Positions 23,301 to 33,800 of a stretch of 64,000 nucleotides of DNA are shown in pieces; position 1 is the stretch's first letter; each line of letters opens with the position of its first letter. Source of the stretch: Datura wrightii (taxonomy: Eukaryota > Streptophyta > Magnoliopsida > Solanales > Solanaceae); contig JASDFA010000010.1 of NCBI GenBank assembly GCA_035772735.1, forward strand, positions 178,647,501 to 178,711,500, given 5' to 3'. The notes under the pieces are model-generated. The model searched no databases, was not told the DNA's origin, and saw nothing but the letters and a program-made list of their open reading frames with translations. The position numbers and the translations under genes are program-made.

Positions 23301-24678
23301 ATATAGATATAATGCTTATAAGACGTAAAAATGTAGAAAACATGCCTATAGGACTTTATATCTAGAAAAAAGTAAAATCGTCATAAATTATGAGTTTTCA
23401 AACTTGCCATTACTCAGTTGTAATAAGCATATTAATTCGGGAGTATGTAAATCTGATTGGCGCCTTGTTATAGAATTTGTTGGTAGATAATATTTGATAG
23501 TCATAAATTAAGATTCGTAGGTTTTACATTATAAAATTGCTCACCATTAATCAAATATAGTGCTTAAATTTCCCTTTTCATATTTGGCTGTTAATTTTAA
23601 CTAGTTAAAGTTTCTTAACTGGCGTTTGCTGTTTGTTTATTTAGATTCATTGTGGAGTAATATTATTATGTTATGTGCATTCAGATATAATGTCTTGTTA
23701 TAAATCATACTTGATGGACTTATGCTCATTTTTAGTAATCATGTTTATAAGGTTGAGGCGTATTTAAAATCCATATTTACTATCTGTTTAATTATTACTT
23801 GTTTGTTTGACTATTTGGCATTAATCACCTTTAATAAAGCCTTAAGAATTTTAGAACCCCAAATCCCATTTAATAGTCCATCGCCTCTTGGACATTAAGA
23901 TTGGGACGGGTAGGCTAATGTTAGGGCGTTAGTCTTTCTCATCTAGAATGATTTAAGATTTTAATAATTAATTAAATAGGTGGGTAGACGGGATATGATG
24001 AAACAAACAGGCTAGCTGACTTCTTGTATTTAGCGCACATATCAGCTTTGTAAATACAAAGCAATCTATTACTCCCATCTTTTCTAAATTCATTTTTTAA
24101 AGAGCTTTCAAAGATTTTTAAAATTTCTTTTATTATGTTGCAATATTGATATATTTTCATTAAAAGGAAATTTTGTTAAAAATATAATATATACATATAC
24201 ATGATTTTCTAAAAATGCACATTTTTTACTCAAGTTATATATATATGTTATTCTCTTCAAACTATCTTGATTTTAAAAATGGAATAGAAGGGAGTAATAT
24301 CGGATTGGGCCCGTTTTCAGCCTTGTCAAAACCTGATCCCACTTTTTAGGTTAACTTCTTAATTTGCTAATTTAGTATTTATGTTAGTGTTTTGTTTATG
24401 CTTATAACTCATCGACTTTATTTGGTCATTTAGTTGATACCCTCATTTAATGAGTACAGCCGGGAACCATATTTGTGGACCTCGAAAGGTGCCTAACACC
24501 TTCCTTTCGAGGTAATTAAAGCCCTTACCCGTCTCTGGTTACCTAGGTAACAAAATTAGCTTAAAACGGTGTCCTAACGCACCATAAATTCGTTAGGTGG
24601 CGACTCTCTTCTTTTCCACCCTTAAGAGACATCACATGTCGAATCCCGCTTTCCGCGAGGGAAAAATGGGGCGCGACA
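20323..24678. mobile_element. Solo LTR, ~4.36 kb, probably Ty3/gypsy Tat/Ogre type
   Basis: The segment starts TGTTGACAGCC and ends GGGGCGCGACA, with a perfect 5-bp GATAG duplication outside both ends. No second copy of either end occurs inside, and no gag, protease, reverse transcriptase or integrase frame is present, so it is a single LTR left after LTR-LTR recombination. A TATA-like CTATTTAAAGG (22774-22784) followed by a C/T-rich start region marks a likely U3/R border, if the element is read on the plus strand. A GC-rich stretch at about 21030-21720 contrasts with the AT-rich rest. Very long LTRs with this GCGAGGGAAAAATGGGGCGC-like end are typical of Solanaceae Ogre/Tat elements as I recall them; the family is therefore inferred. 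The open frames inside (21407-21781, 22702-22962) have no domain. Confidence 0.85.
22774..22784 (+). promoter_or_regulatory. Putative LTR core promoter
   Basis: CTATTTAAAGG in a C/T-rich setting about two-thirds into the LTR is a TATA-like motif of the kind that sets the U3/R border in plant LTRs. Functional status is unknown. Confidence 0.4.
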
Positions 24679-24689
24679 GATAGGTAATG

Positions 24690-25069
24690 GTACTCATAGA
24701 TACTTATTTGTAATGTATAAAGTATTTAAGTTTTATCTGATTAAGAAATATTTAATGTACAAAACTCAAATTAAAATAAAAATTTACATAAATTTCTAGT
24801 AAGAGTTGTGTATGGTTTAGAAACTTTTATATATTATTTGTAACTTTAAAGGGGTATGATTTTTTTGGTTGTCGTATTTTTATGGTAAAGTCTCATCCTT
24901 TTTCTCAGACATGTTATGTAAATTTTCTTTTTTCCTATTCATAAAGCCATATGATATTATCATTATCTAAATTTTTCATAATACCAAATCTAAAAAAATG
25001 TCAGCTTTTCAATTTCCTCTTTTTAAATTTCAGAGTTCCTACAAATTTTTAAAATTATCGAATGGATAG
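24690..25069. repeat. Right copy of the ~390-bp tandem duplication
   Basis: Diverged partner of 19927-20322, beginning just after the LTR target duplication. It ends with the same AAAATTATCGAATGGATAG block that the LTR interrupts on the left side. Confidence 0.8.
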
Positions 25070-25790
25070 AAAATTTTACTGCTTAAAGAAGTTTACCAAA
25101 ATAGTGTATTCCTTAAAGAAAAAACCTCCAAAATATGAAATCTATAAATGCATTTTATGAAAGAAACTACAATACTCACAAACGATATTTTTTCATTTAT
25201 TTTCATTAAAAAAAATAAAGAATTTGTCTCCAGTTGTTAAAAGGAGAGATAAATATTTTATAGATATGGTGTTGAATAAATTATTAATCAATATTATCTA
25301 AGATAGTATTACTATTAAGTGATAGTATTATTATTAAGTAGTGTATATTACTACTACTTATAATATTATTCACGTGTTTGGTATTAGAAAAGAGAAGAGC
25401 CAAATATTTGTAAAGCAAATATAATTTTTTTTAAAATCTTTCTATTTAGTTCTTAAGGTTACACTTTCATTTCTCATGTTATCTTCTTGACCCTTTGATA
25501 CTCGTTTGACCTTAGTTTTTCATTTAAGAAAAGTTTATTTTCTCTATTTTTGATGAAAAAGGTCAAGGGGAGAAAAATAATTTAATTGCTTACTTAATTC
25601 CCAAAACGTTATTGTAGGAATATTTGGTATGACCACCTATTAAATAGTCGATGCAAAAAGAGGAAAATTTTGGAGTAGTTGTAATGTTATGTGTAATTAA
25701 ACTAACAAAACTAAATTTAGATGATACAATAAAATATCAAACTGGATAAATAGAATAATTATGCGCAAGTGCATAAAATATAAATTAACA
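25070..25790. other. AT-rich intergenic DNA, nothing recognised
   Basis: No coding frame of note and no clear inverted-repeat ends were found. Confidence 0.4.
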
Positions 25791-26792
25791 TATGATCCAA
25801 TTATAATGTTACAGAAAGCTTTCATTTTATAGCAACTTTATGAATCTAATAATATCCCAGTTCACCAAAATATTATGTTAATGGATTATAAAATAGAAAC
25901 TTATTACTATATAAAGAAAATAAGTATTAAGAAATAATATAGAATGCACATTTAGAATAGATAATATCATACTGCAAAAAGTTATATTCAATGCTGCAAA
26001 AAAAAGAAGAAGAAAAGAGAACTCATCTCACAAGTGCTTCACGCTTTCAACTAGAAAGGAGCCCCAATTCTTAAAAGATAATTCCCTGTAGAATAAAAAA
26101 ATATCTTGAAAAATATTTTATATTTATAAAAAAAATTAAAAAAAAAATATATATATATATATATATATTCTTTTGGTTTAATTCCAAACTTGAGTTTACA
26201 GGGTAAGATTTAATTTAAGAGTTGGTGTAGAGAGATAATATGAATAAAATGAGTGATCTAACACTGAGGATGTAAAGTTATCTTTTTTCAACTCTTTTAT
26301 TGATATGAGATATTAATCCAATTATGAATATCACAAAAAGCTTTCATTTTATAGCAAACTGATGAATCTAATGATATCCAAGTTCACCAAAATATTATAC
26401 TAATGGATTGCAAAATAAAAACTCATTACTGCATAAAGAAAATTAATATTTTTGAAAAATCATAGAATACACATTTAAAATAGTTAATATTATACTATAA
26501 AAGGATATATTCAATGATGCGAAAATAGAAGAAGAAAAGAGAATTTATCTCACAAATGCTTCAAGCTTTCAACTGGAAAGAAGCCTCAGTTTTCAAAAAG
26601 TAATTCCCTGTAGCATGGGGGAAAAACTTGAAAAAGATACTTTCTTTTGGTTTAATTTTGAACTTGAGTTTAGAGGGTAAGATTTAGTTTAAGAGTTGGT
26701 GTAGAGGGATAATATGAAGAAGATCAGTGATATAACATGAGGAATACAATTATTCTTTTCATCTTTCTTATTGACATGGGATATTAATTTGT
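25791..26792. repeat. Two-copy ~500-bp tandem duplication
   Basis: Copy A is 25791-26312 and copy B 26313-26792. Shared landmarks in order include AAGCTTTCATTTTATAGCAA, GTTCACCAAAATATTAT, AGAAGAAGAAAAGAGAA, TAATTCCCTGTAG and AAGAGTTGGTGTAGAG. A (TA)n run near 26145-26168 is present only in copy A. Divergence is clearly higher than in the SF3B4 array, so this is an older event. No transposon ends and no gene are visible. Confidence 0.85.
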
Positions 26793-27210
26793 CCTTAGAT
26801 AGGGAAAAGTATCGGTATAACGTGAAGGAATCAAAGAGTTTTATCATTGTTTAACATAAAAATATATAAAGGCATGAAAAAAGAAAAGGACCAAAGTATT
26901 TAATACTTGCGAACTTATTAAAATGAAGAAAATGAGAAAATAAAAGAGAATATAGCAAAAATAGGAGAAGAAAGAATCAGGAGTTCAACACTATTGTTTT
27001 AGGAGTTGATGTAATCACAAGAAGTCAAGAAGCAACTATTGTTGAAAATAAATCAATGCAATTGTTTGAAAAACATATACACTAAAAACAACTATTGTTG
27101 AAAATAAATCAATGCAACTATTTGAAAAACAACTATAGCTCCACACTACCAGTCTACAGCTATACTTCACTCTATGTAGCAGCAGGGAAATGTCATTAGA
27201 TTGTATAGGA
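26793..27210. other. AT-rich intergenic DNA, nothing recognised
   Basis: A short local repetition (GTTGAAAATAAATCAATGCAA twice near 27040-27118) is the only structure seen. No gene is supported. Confidence 0.4.
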
Positions 27211-27656
27211 CATAGGTGGCAAATTGATTGGCTGGATTGAATTTGGGTGGATTATAATAAGTTAAGTTAATAAATAAGTGTATTATTCATTCATTTAGAT
27301 GTTACCTGGGCTGAAATGAATTGAGTTGAAATAGGCTAAAATATGGGTCGTAATCCAACCCATTTTATTCAACTCTAACTCAGTTTTAATTGTTTTATAT
27401 GTACTTTATAATCTTTTAATAACTTATGAAATCATTAATTTTTGTATTATGATTAAATATAATATATTAAATAAAATAAAATATTTTTTAAAAAATATTT
27501 TGACAAGATTTTTCATGAATTCATTGGGTCTAGATATTAACTCAAAATTTGATGGGCTGAAATGGGATGAGCTAATTAATTGACGTATCAATAATCGATC
27601 CAAACTTGAATGGATTTGATAAATTTTAATTTCATAGGCTAATTTTGCCACATCTA
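27211..27656. mobile_element. hAT-like MITE candidate
   Basis: The left end GGTGGCAAATTGATTGGCTGG and the complement of the right end (GATGTGGCAAAATTAGCCTA) form short inverted ends around GTGGCAAA, a common hAT terminal motif in plants. No clean 8-bp target duplication was identified. Confidence 0.4.
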
Positions 27657-27659
27657 ATT

Positions 27660-28072
27660 AGGAGTGGCGTACAGATGAAGTCGGAGATGAGTGGATCAAA
27701 AATAACAATAAAGTATCTGTCTCATTTATATTTAATATGAATAAAAATTGAGTTACCAAATGAATAATATGGATATTCATATAATTCATATTTTCTAAAG
27801 CTACTTCAAATATGTTGGATTCATGAATTACTCAGTAGTTCTTCCAAGAAACAAATTGCTTAACTTTCTTACCCATTACAAATAATAGTATGTATTGAAG
27901 GTTTTTATTCATTTTACCCATTAAATTATCCACATTTTAAATGAATAATATGATTTGACTCATATGTGTCTCATTTTGAAAATATCAGATATCCAATCCA
28001 TTTTAAATGAGTTGGGTTGGATGAATGAAATACAACATATATCACCCATTTTGTCCGCCCTACCTATGATTA
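27660..28072. mobile_element. Second hAT-like MITE candidate, adjacent to the first
   Basis: The left end TAGGAGTGGCGTACAGATG pairs imperfectly with the complement of the right end, TAGGTAGGGCGGACAAAATG. The interior carries repeated copies of an ATGAATAATATG-type motif and has no coding frame. Borders are approximate. Confidence 0.4.
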
Positions 28073-29740
28073 CATATACATATTGTCCACTTTGATATAA
28101 CATGCTTTATAGATATTGTGTATTATCAAGCCAAAAAACGTATGTATCATGTAAACATGAGATATACAATATAATTTTTTTTATTTTTCTCTTTAATTTT
28201 GATGTGGAATTTGATTAAAGTATTAGTGTGCATCGTTTTCCATGGAAATTAACCTAGAAATCTATCGGTTATTTTATTTGACACGCTTCGCTGAGATTTG
28301 TATAATCACTATACCTCACGACCCAACGCATGACACATATTATTTGTTTTAGTCAAAGAGACCTCACACTCAATTTTCTTGTTGAGGTTTGCACATATCG
28401 AGGAAGTGTTTGATTCTAAAAACCCATATTTGTCGTGACTCAAGCTCAAAACAAGTATTGTTCGCTTTGGCTCAAGAGACCTTATAGATTTATTTTATAG
28501 ACTATACTATCATCAAAACCTGAAAGTGCGCGTATCATATAAATATATTTATGGCTTATAAATATTTTTACTTTCCTCTAAAATCTATCTCAAATACAAT
28601 ATGCATTTCTTATCCAAAAATCTATCTATATATTAATATTCCTTTTATTTGGCTCTCCCTCTATCACAGTGGTGGTACTTTCCTATTCTGAAATTTGGAT
28701 ATCATAGCCTCACACAATTGTGAGTCTAGGTTCAGATTAACAGTTAACTATGGTCCATGATCCATACGAGGAAAATAGATGGAGAAAGTCCAACAAGCTA
28801 CATATCAGTAGGTGTTACAGTTAAGTAATAACACACTAGGGGTGTCAATTTTCAAGGAGATAATTAAATTAAATTTGGACTGGGAAAACTATCATAATTG
28901 CTTTTTTCGGAATCTTTTACTTTCATATCCCCTAATTAATTACATTAAATACCCCTTTTTGCAATCCTTCATGATATCGTCGCAGTATATTCATATATTG
29001 CCATGTTATACTTTATGATACCATCACAATATATTCATATACTGTCATGATATTTTATGCGCGAAAAATCTTCAAACTCATAGTGAGACATGAATTATAA
29101 TTATTTGTGTCAATTGAGTATTATAAATAATTTATATGAAACGATTCATTTTTATATAATTAATTTAATTTTTAATCTATTCTATGTACTGTTCCAAACA
29201 AAAGTAGTTGTAAATTATGAGTCTGTCTGTCCAATTAGATTTATATATATAGGCTGGGCCTAGAGAGGACTTAGGTGAGTACACCTTTTGCCATCATATC
29301 TTCATGCAGATTATACAATTTTAGTTTAAAAAAGATTGAGATATAAATCAATTAAAAATAATGGGAGGAAAAATTGAAGGAAATGAGCTGAATGAATACA
29401 GTCCATAATTTATTATTATTATTTTGTGTGTGTGTGTGTGGTGGGGGGCTGAAATGCGACAAGTAATTCTAGCTACTTCTCAAGGATTGGCCGAATGGAC
29501 TGGATTTAGTCTTCAATGGGCTTTAAGAGTCCAAATCGATCCTTATCAATTATCCAATACATAAATTTTCATAAATAGCATTATATAGTAAAATAATTAT
29601 ATAAAATAGTATATTTTGTTTTAGTTATTTAAAGTAATATTTTTTTTTAAAAAAAATTCTGATACAGATTAACGATAACCTTGAGTGCTATATCAAAAAT
29701 TCAAATTCTTAATTTTCTCCTATAACGGTGCTAGTTAATA
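28073..29740. other. AT-rich intergenic DNA
   Basis: Includes a (GT)n run at about 29427-29441. A slightly GC-richer stretch at 28270-28500 contains words (CAAGAGACCT, CTCACGACCC) of the kind seen in decayed repeats but has no frame or ends I can assign. The open frame at 28812-29018 has no recognisable domain. Confidence 0.4.
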
Positions 29741-31404
29741 TCTAATTAAACAAACTTACATATTAATAGGAGTAAATCTCTCTCCTTTCTGATCTCAATT
29801 TTTTTCACTATATATACAAAGTTTAAACAATTAATCCATATCAGATCAAAAATTTTAAAAAATCGCAAATTTCGTAGGGATTTTCTTTCTCTTTGGATGT
29901 ATCATTGTTGCAGGTTTGGTGAAATTGATACTCATGCATGTATTCGAAAGTATTGAAAGATATTTTACTGGGTGTGTTTCATGATATGTATCACAAGTAT
30001 CATTAGTAAACATCAACTACAATTTTTTAAATTGATACAGACAATATTATTACAATGTGTTCAATGTATATATGTATCAAATATAAATTAAAACAGTTCT
30101 TTGTGTATCAGTATATCATCGATTGATATATGTTAGTATTGTATCATTAATATAAAAACGATATTGTTCAAGTAGTTGGTTGTATAAAATAATTGTTGCT
30201 AGCAGACGAACAGAGCTGCAACGATACTATAATGTGTTCAATGTATATATGTATCAGAAATAAATTAAAGCAGTTCTTTCTGTATCAGTCTATTATTGTT
30301 AATACATTTTAGTATTGTATATTTAATATGAAAATGATATTATTCAAGTAGTTGGTTTTATTTTATTTTATTTTGTAATAATTCTTTTCCCTTTATCTTA
30401 ATGTCCTAATATTTTTATACTTTTAAATTCTTTTTGATTTATAAATTCATTCACTTCTATAAAAAGATTTATAATTGCATGATTTAATTCATCAACTCTT
30501 CTACATCAACATCTTTGATTCAATCTTCAACCTTGTATATTTTCGTGTTAATCTATCTTCTTCTTTCTTTTCCATGTTATGATTTTTTTTAAATGTTGTA
30601 GATTCTATGTCAGCTCAAGTTGTTCATATTCAAAATAATTTAATTTAGATTATCTCCTTTAGTTGAGTCTAATATTGATATTGTAATATCTCCTTAATTG
30701 AGTTTTATATTAATATTATGTGATTTAAATTTTGTGTTATTTATAACTGATGTTCTACATCTGCTCATACATTTACAGATTTCATCTATTTAGGTAAAGT
30801 AATCTTTTCATCTCACAAAACTATTTTTTTTTTATAAAATTATAAATTATTATAATTACAACTAAAATTCATGTTATACTTTTCAATAATTATATTGAAA
30901 AGGGAAAAAGATATCTACAAAAAGACAAGATCTGTTATATCATAAACATACACATTATAGTGGTAATTCTAATTTTGTATCCGTAAACAAGAAGATTAAG
31001 GCAACGCTATAGTTCAGGAATGCAATAGTCACTTCTCTACTGTTACTTTTTCAAACAATTTTATTTTGTTTGAATATGCAATACAATCTTCTGATGTAAC
31101 AAACTTTGGTAATTTCTTTAGATTTAATCAACTAATCTAACATTAGATATATGCATAATATTAAAACGTTATTTCTACAATATTTTTATTCATTAAAATA
31201 ACTATTAGAACAAGCTGAGAAAAGAACTACTAGATTGAAACAAACTCTTAAACATAATTATTTATCATTTTGAAATTCATAATTTTCTTTCTAAATTCTT
31301 ATATTGTTACATAAACAAAAATTTTTAAATATTATTTATGTCATTTTTATAAATTTATTCTTATTAATATGAGGAACACGCGCGATGCGTGTATAATAGA
31401 CTGG
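29741..31404 (+). mobile_element. Probable non-autonomous Helitron (3' end clear, 5' end tentative)
   Basis: The 3' terminus shows the Helitron signature: a GC-rich hairpin with a perfect 6-bp stem (ACACGC 31376-31381, loop GCGAT, GCGTGT 31387-31392), eight bases later CTGG (31401-31404, fitting CTRR), followed by T as expected for insertion between A and T. A candidate 5' end is TC at 29741 preceded by A, ahead of a TATTAATAGGAG motif like that of plant Helitron starts; this end is much less certain. No RepHel frame is present, so it would be non-autonomous. A tandem duplication (30054-30358) lies inside. Confidence 0.5.
30054..30358. repeat. Two-copy 177-bp tandem duplication
   Basis: Copy A starts at 30054 and copy B at 30231, both with AATGTGTTCAATGTATATAT and both closing near CAAGTAGTTGGTT. 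Copies differ by several substitutions. The segment lies inside the proposed Helitron. Confidence 0.8.
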
Positions 31405-31628
31405 TTATTATAAATAGTTAATTAAATTTGCTTAATTATATAATTTTTCCAACTATTATTAACTCCACTTTTATTTGTTCTCATTTTGGTTAAAAGAATT
31501 TTCATTCGCTTAATCGTAAACTCGTAATCGGTTGTAATTATTGTTGATACTTGATGTATATTCTATATATATAATAAGTGTATTATTCATTTGTAATATA
31601 TATACACGAATATATACATTTACATATA

Positions 31629-31905
31629 GAAGTGAACTTCTCGCCCCGAGGGAGGCGTGAAACTACCGCTTCTAGAATGGAAGCTTCTCCTTTACTTTTT
31701 CAGAGCGTATCGCTTTAAAACTGATTAATTAACGACCCACCAAGCAAGGGCACGTTGCGCGGTAGTAGCCAGTTCAAGGAAGTGAAACTAAGACAGGAAA
31801 CTTCTCCCTTTCTCAATTCTATCACAAGGTACTTATTAGATCGAATGTACTTATTCGATCTAATAGAATGATTCTGCCGTAGGTCGAATTAAGACAGATA
31901 CCGAT
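31629..31905. other. GC-richer island, probably organelle-derived (mitochondrial) insertion
   Basis: About 280 bp with clearly higher GC than the AT-rich flanks, containing CGCCCCGAGGGAGGCG, AAGGGCACGTTGCGCGGTAG and GGTCGAATTAAGACAG. These words look like plant mitochondrial intergenic DNA as I recall it, so a nuclear mitochondrial insertion is the best guess. No tRNA, rRNA or protein-coding gene is recognisable. A 13-bp perfect inverted repeat (31834-31846 and 31853-31865) lies near its right end. Borders are approximate. Confidence 0.45.
31834..31865. repeat. Perfect 13-bp inverted repeat (hairpin)
   Basis: TATTAGATCGAAT and its exact complement ATTCGATCTAATA are separated by a 6-base loop GTACTT. 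The preceding and following bases do not extend the stem. It could be a remnant of an organellar 3'-end hairpin. Confidence 0.9.
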
Positions 31906-33788
31906 CAAACTAAAGGTATTAAGCATAACAAATTTTTTGTTCTTGGAGATAATTGCATTTTGATTGAGTTATTGATATAAGGAAAAGGAAAGTAAATTTG
32001 TGTCATCGCTCTTTGATACGTTGCATTTAATATTTTTTGACATTTTTAAATTGTGGTGCTGTGTAATCTTTAGGGCGAAAAGAAAATTCATGGAAAGGTA
32101 GATATATTTAGATATTTGCACATTTTTATTGTTGGGCATTATTAGGCTGTATGTAATGCAGATATCCTAAATTATATTTCTATAGGTAGCTTTCAGGTCT
32201 GCTCCCACTTGTGCACGGCCGTGATCCGTGACTTAAAAGTTATCTATTTTATTTTATTTTTTGTGCCGGCGTTTTTCCGGTGGTCAAAAATAGGTAAATA
32301 TTTGAGGTAACAACAAAGTTTACAAAATGATTATGTTGGTCACATAAATACGATGAAAAAATTAACTGTTATATAATAAATATAAAATTAAATAATCACG
32401 GATGAAATTTACTCCTTTAATCTTACATCTTACTATTTCTCTTTTGTTTCTTAGAATTTAGATATTCCTTTTCTAAATAATGACTTGATTTGACATTATG
32501 GTTGAATGTCGGAGTATTCAATTTCATTACCAACAGTTAGGTCAAAACCATTTTTAATTAATTAACAATTAAGAATCCTTTTAATTTTCTAAAAGAAAAA
32601 AAAAGGATTAGGAATGATTATTCATTTTCTTACTTTATTCTTAAGATGCCTCTAACTATATAGGAGGATAATCACATAACTAACTTTTAGCCCCCCAACC
32701 CCACCTGGCCCATTGCTAATTTGACAGTTGGGTGAGGAACCCCCAATCATGAAGCATGAGAACAAGCAATTATTCACAATTTTTTTTTTAAAAATAAAAT
32801 AATAATAATAAAGGGCATTACATATGGATCAGTTTATTTGGTCATTGGGAAATTAAAGTAGCCAACATTCTGGTTAGCACTACAAATTAAAGTGGATGTC
32901 ACCTAATAAGTATAACGATTCAACTCTTATATATTAATAGAGTAGAAAAGTTTTTACTCTCTCAATATATTTTAACTTATTATGGCATGGCGAAGTTAGG
33001 TAGAGTTGAATATCTATCGTCAAAAAATTATATTATATATCTAAAATTATAGATAATATATTATCTTATATATATAAAACTAAAATTATATTTTGTATAT
33101 ATATATATAGTAGATGTTGAATTTTCTTAATTTCTTTGTGTATTTATTGTCTTATATTATTTGACCCCCTTAATAAACTTTCTAGCTCCGTCACTGATAA
33201 CAGGTAAGTGTTCCTTTAATGAGTTTTACACAATGCAAGTTTAAATAAATTATGACTCTAAAATATATATCAGACACTGAGTGAATTTCTTTTTAATTTT
33301 AAATAAACTGCTTTATTTTTAATATTGCTAATTCATTTTTTAAAATAATTATCTGTAATTATCTTTTATGTAATCTGATAGATAGCGTAAAATTTTTTTT
33401 ACACGAAAAGTGTATAGAAATTAAGCTCCAAGTGTAATGGGGCCTTTCTATTATATCTTTGTTTGACAAGATAATGGTATTAATGAAAAATAATTAACAG
33501 ACATAGAAGAAGAACATAATTATTAAACAAATAACCTAAATAATGTCATTATCAAAAGGGTATCACATGGTATACACTCATTGCCTTTTTTCCCCCCCTT
33601 TCCCCTAAACATTTCCAAAGGAGTCCTCATATGGCTTTGGTTTCACATTTATGTGTGTGTGATTATGACATGAACTCATTACCTGCCTTCTTCTCCAATT
33701 CTCCTCTTATATTTCCTCTTTCTTTCTTGTTGGTCTTTTGTAGCTGTATTTTATATATATTTAGTGTTCCAATAGTGGTAATTAATTG
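31906..33788. other. Intergenic DNA upstream of the RABA6-like gene
   Basis: AT-rich. No gene or clear repeat ends were identified. The last ~200 bases must contain the promoter; a TATATATA run at 33754-33761 is only about 40 bp before the start codon, so its role as a TATA box would imply a very short leader and is doubtful. Confidence 0.4.
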
Positions 33789-33800
33789 ATGTTGATGAGT

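Noticed and set aside
20323..24678. Full-length LTR retrotransposon or LARD
   Set aside because: The terminal sequences occur only once each and there is no internal primer-binding site or repeated LTR pair; a solo LTR explains it better.
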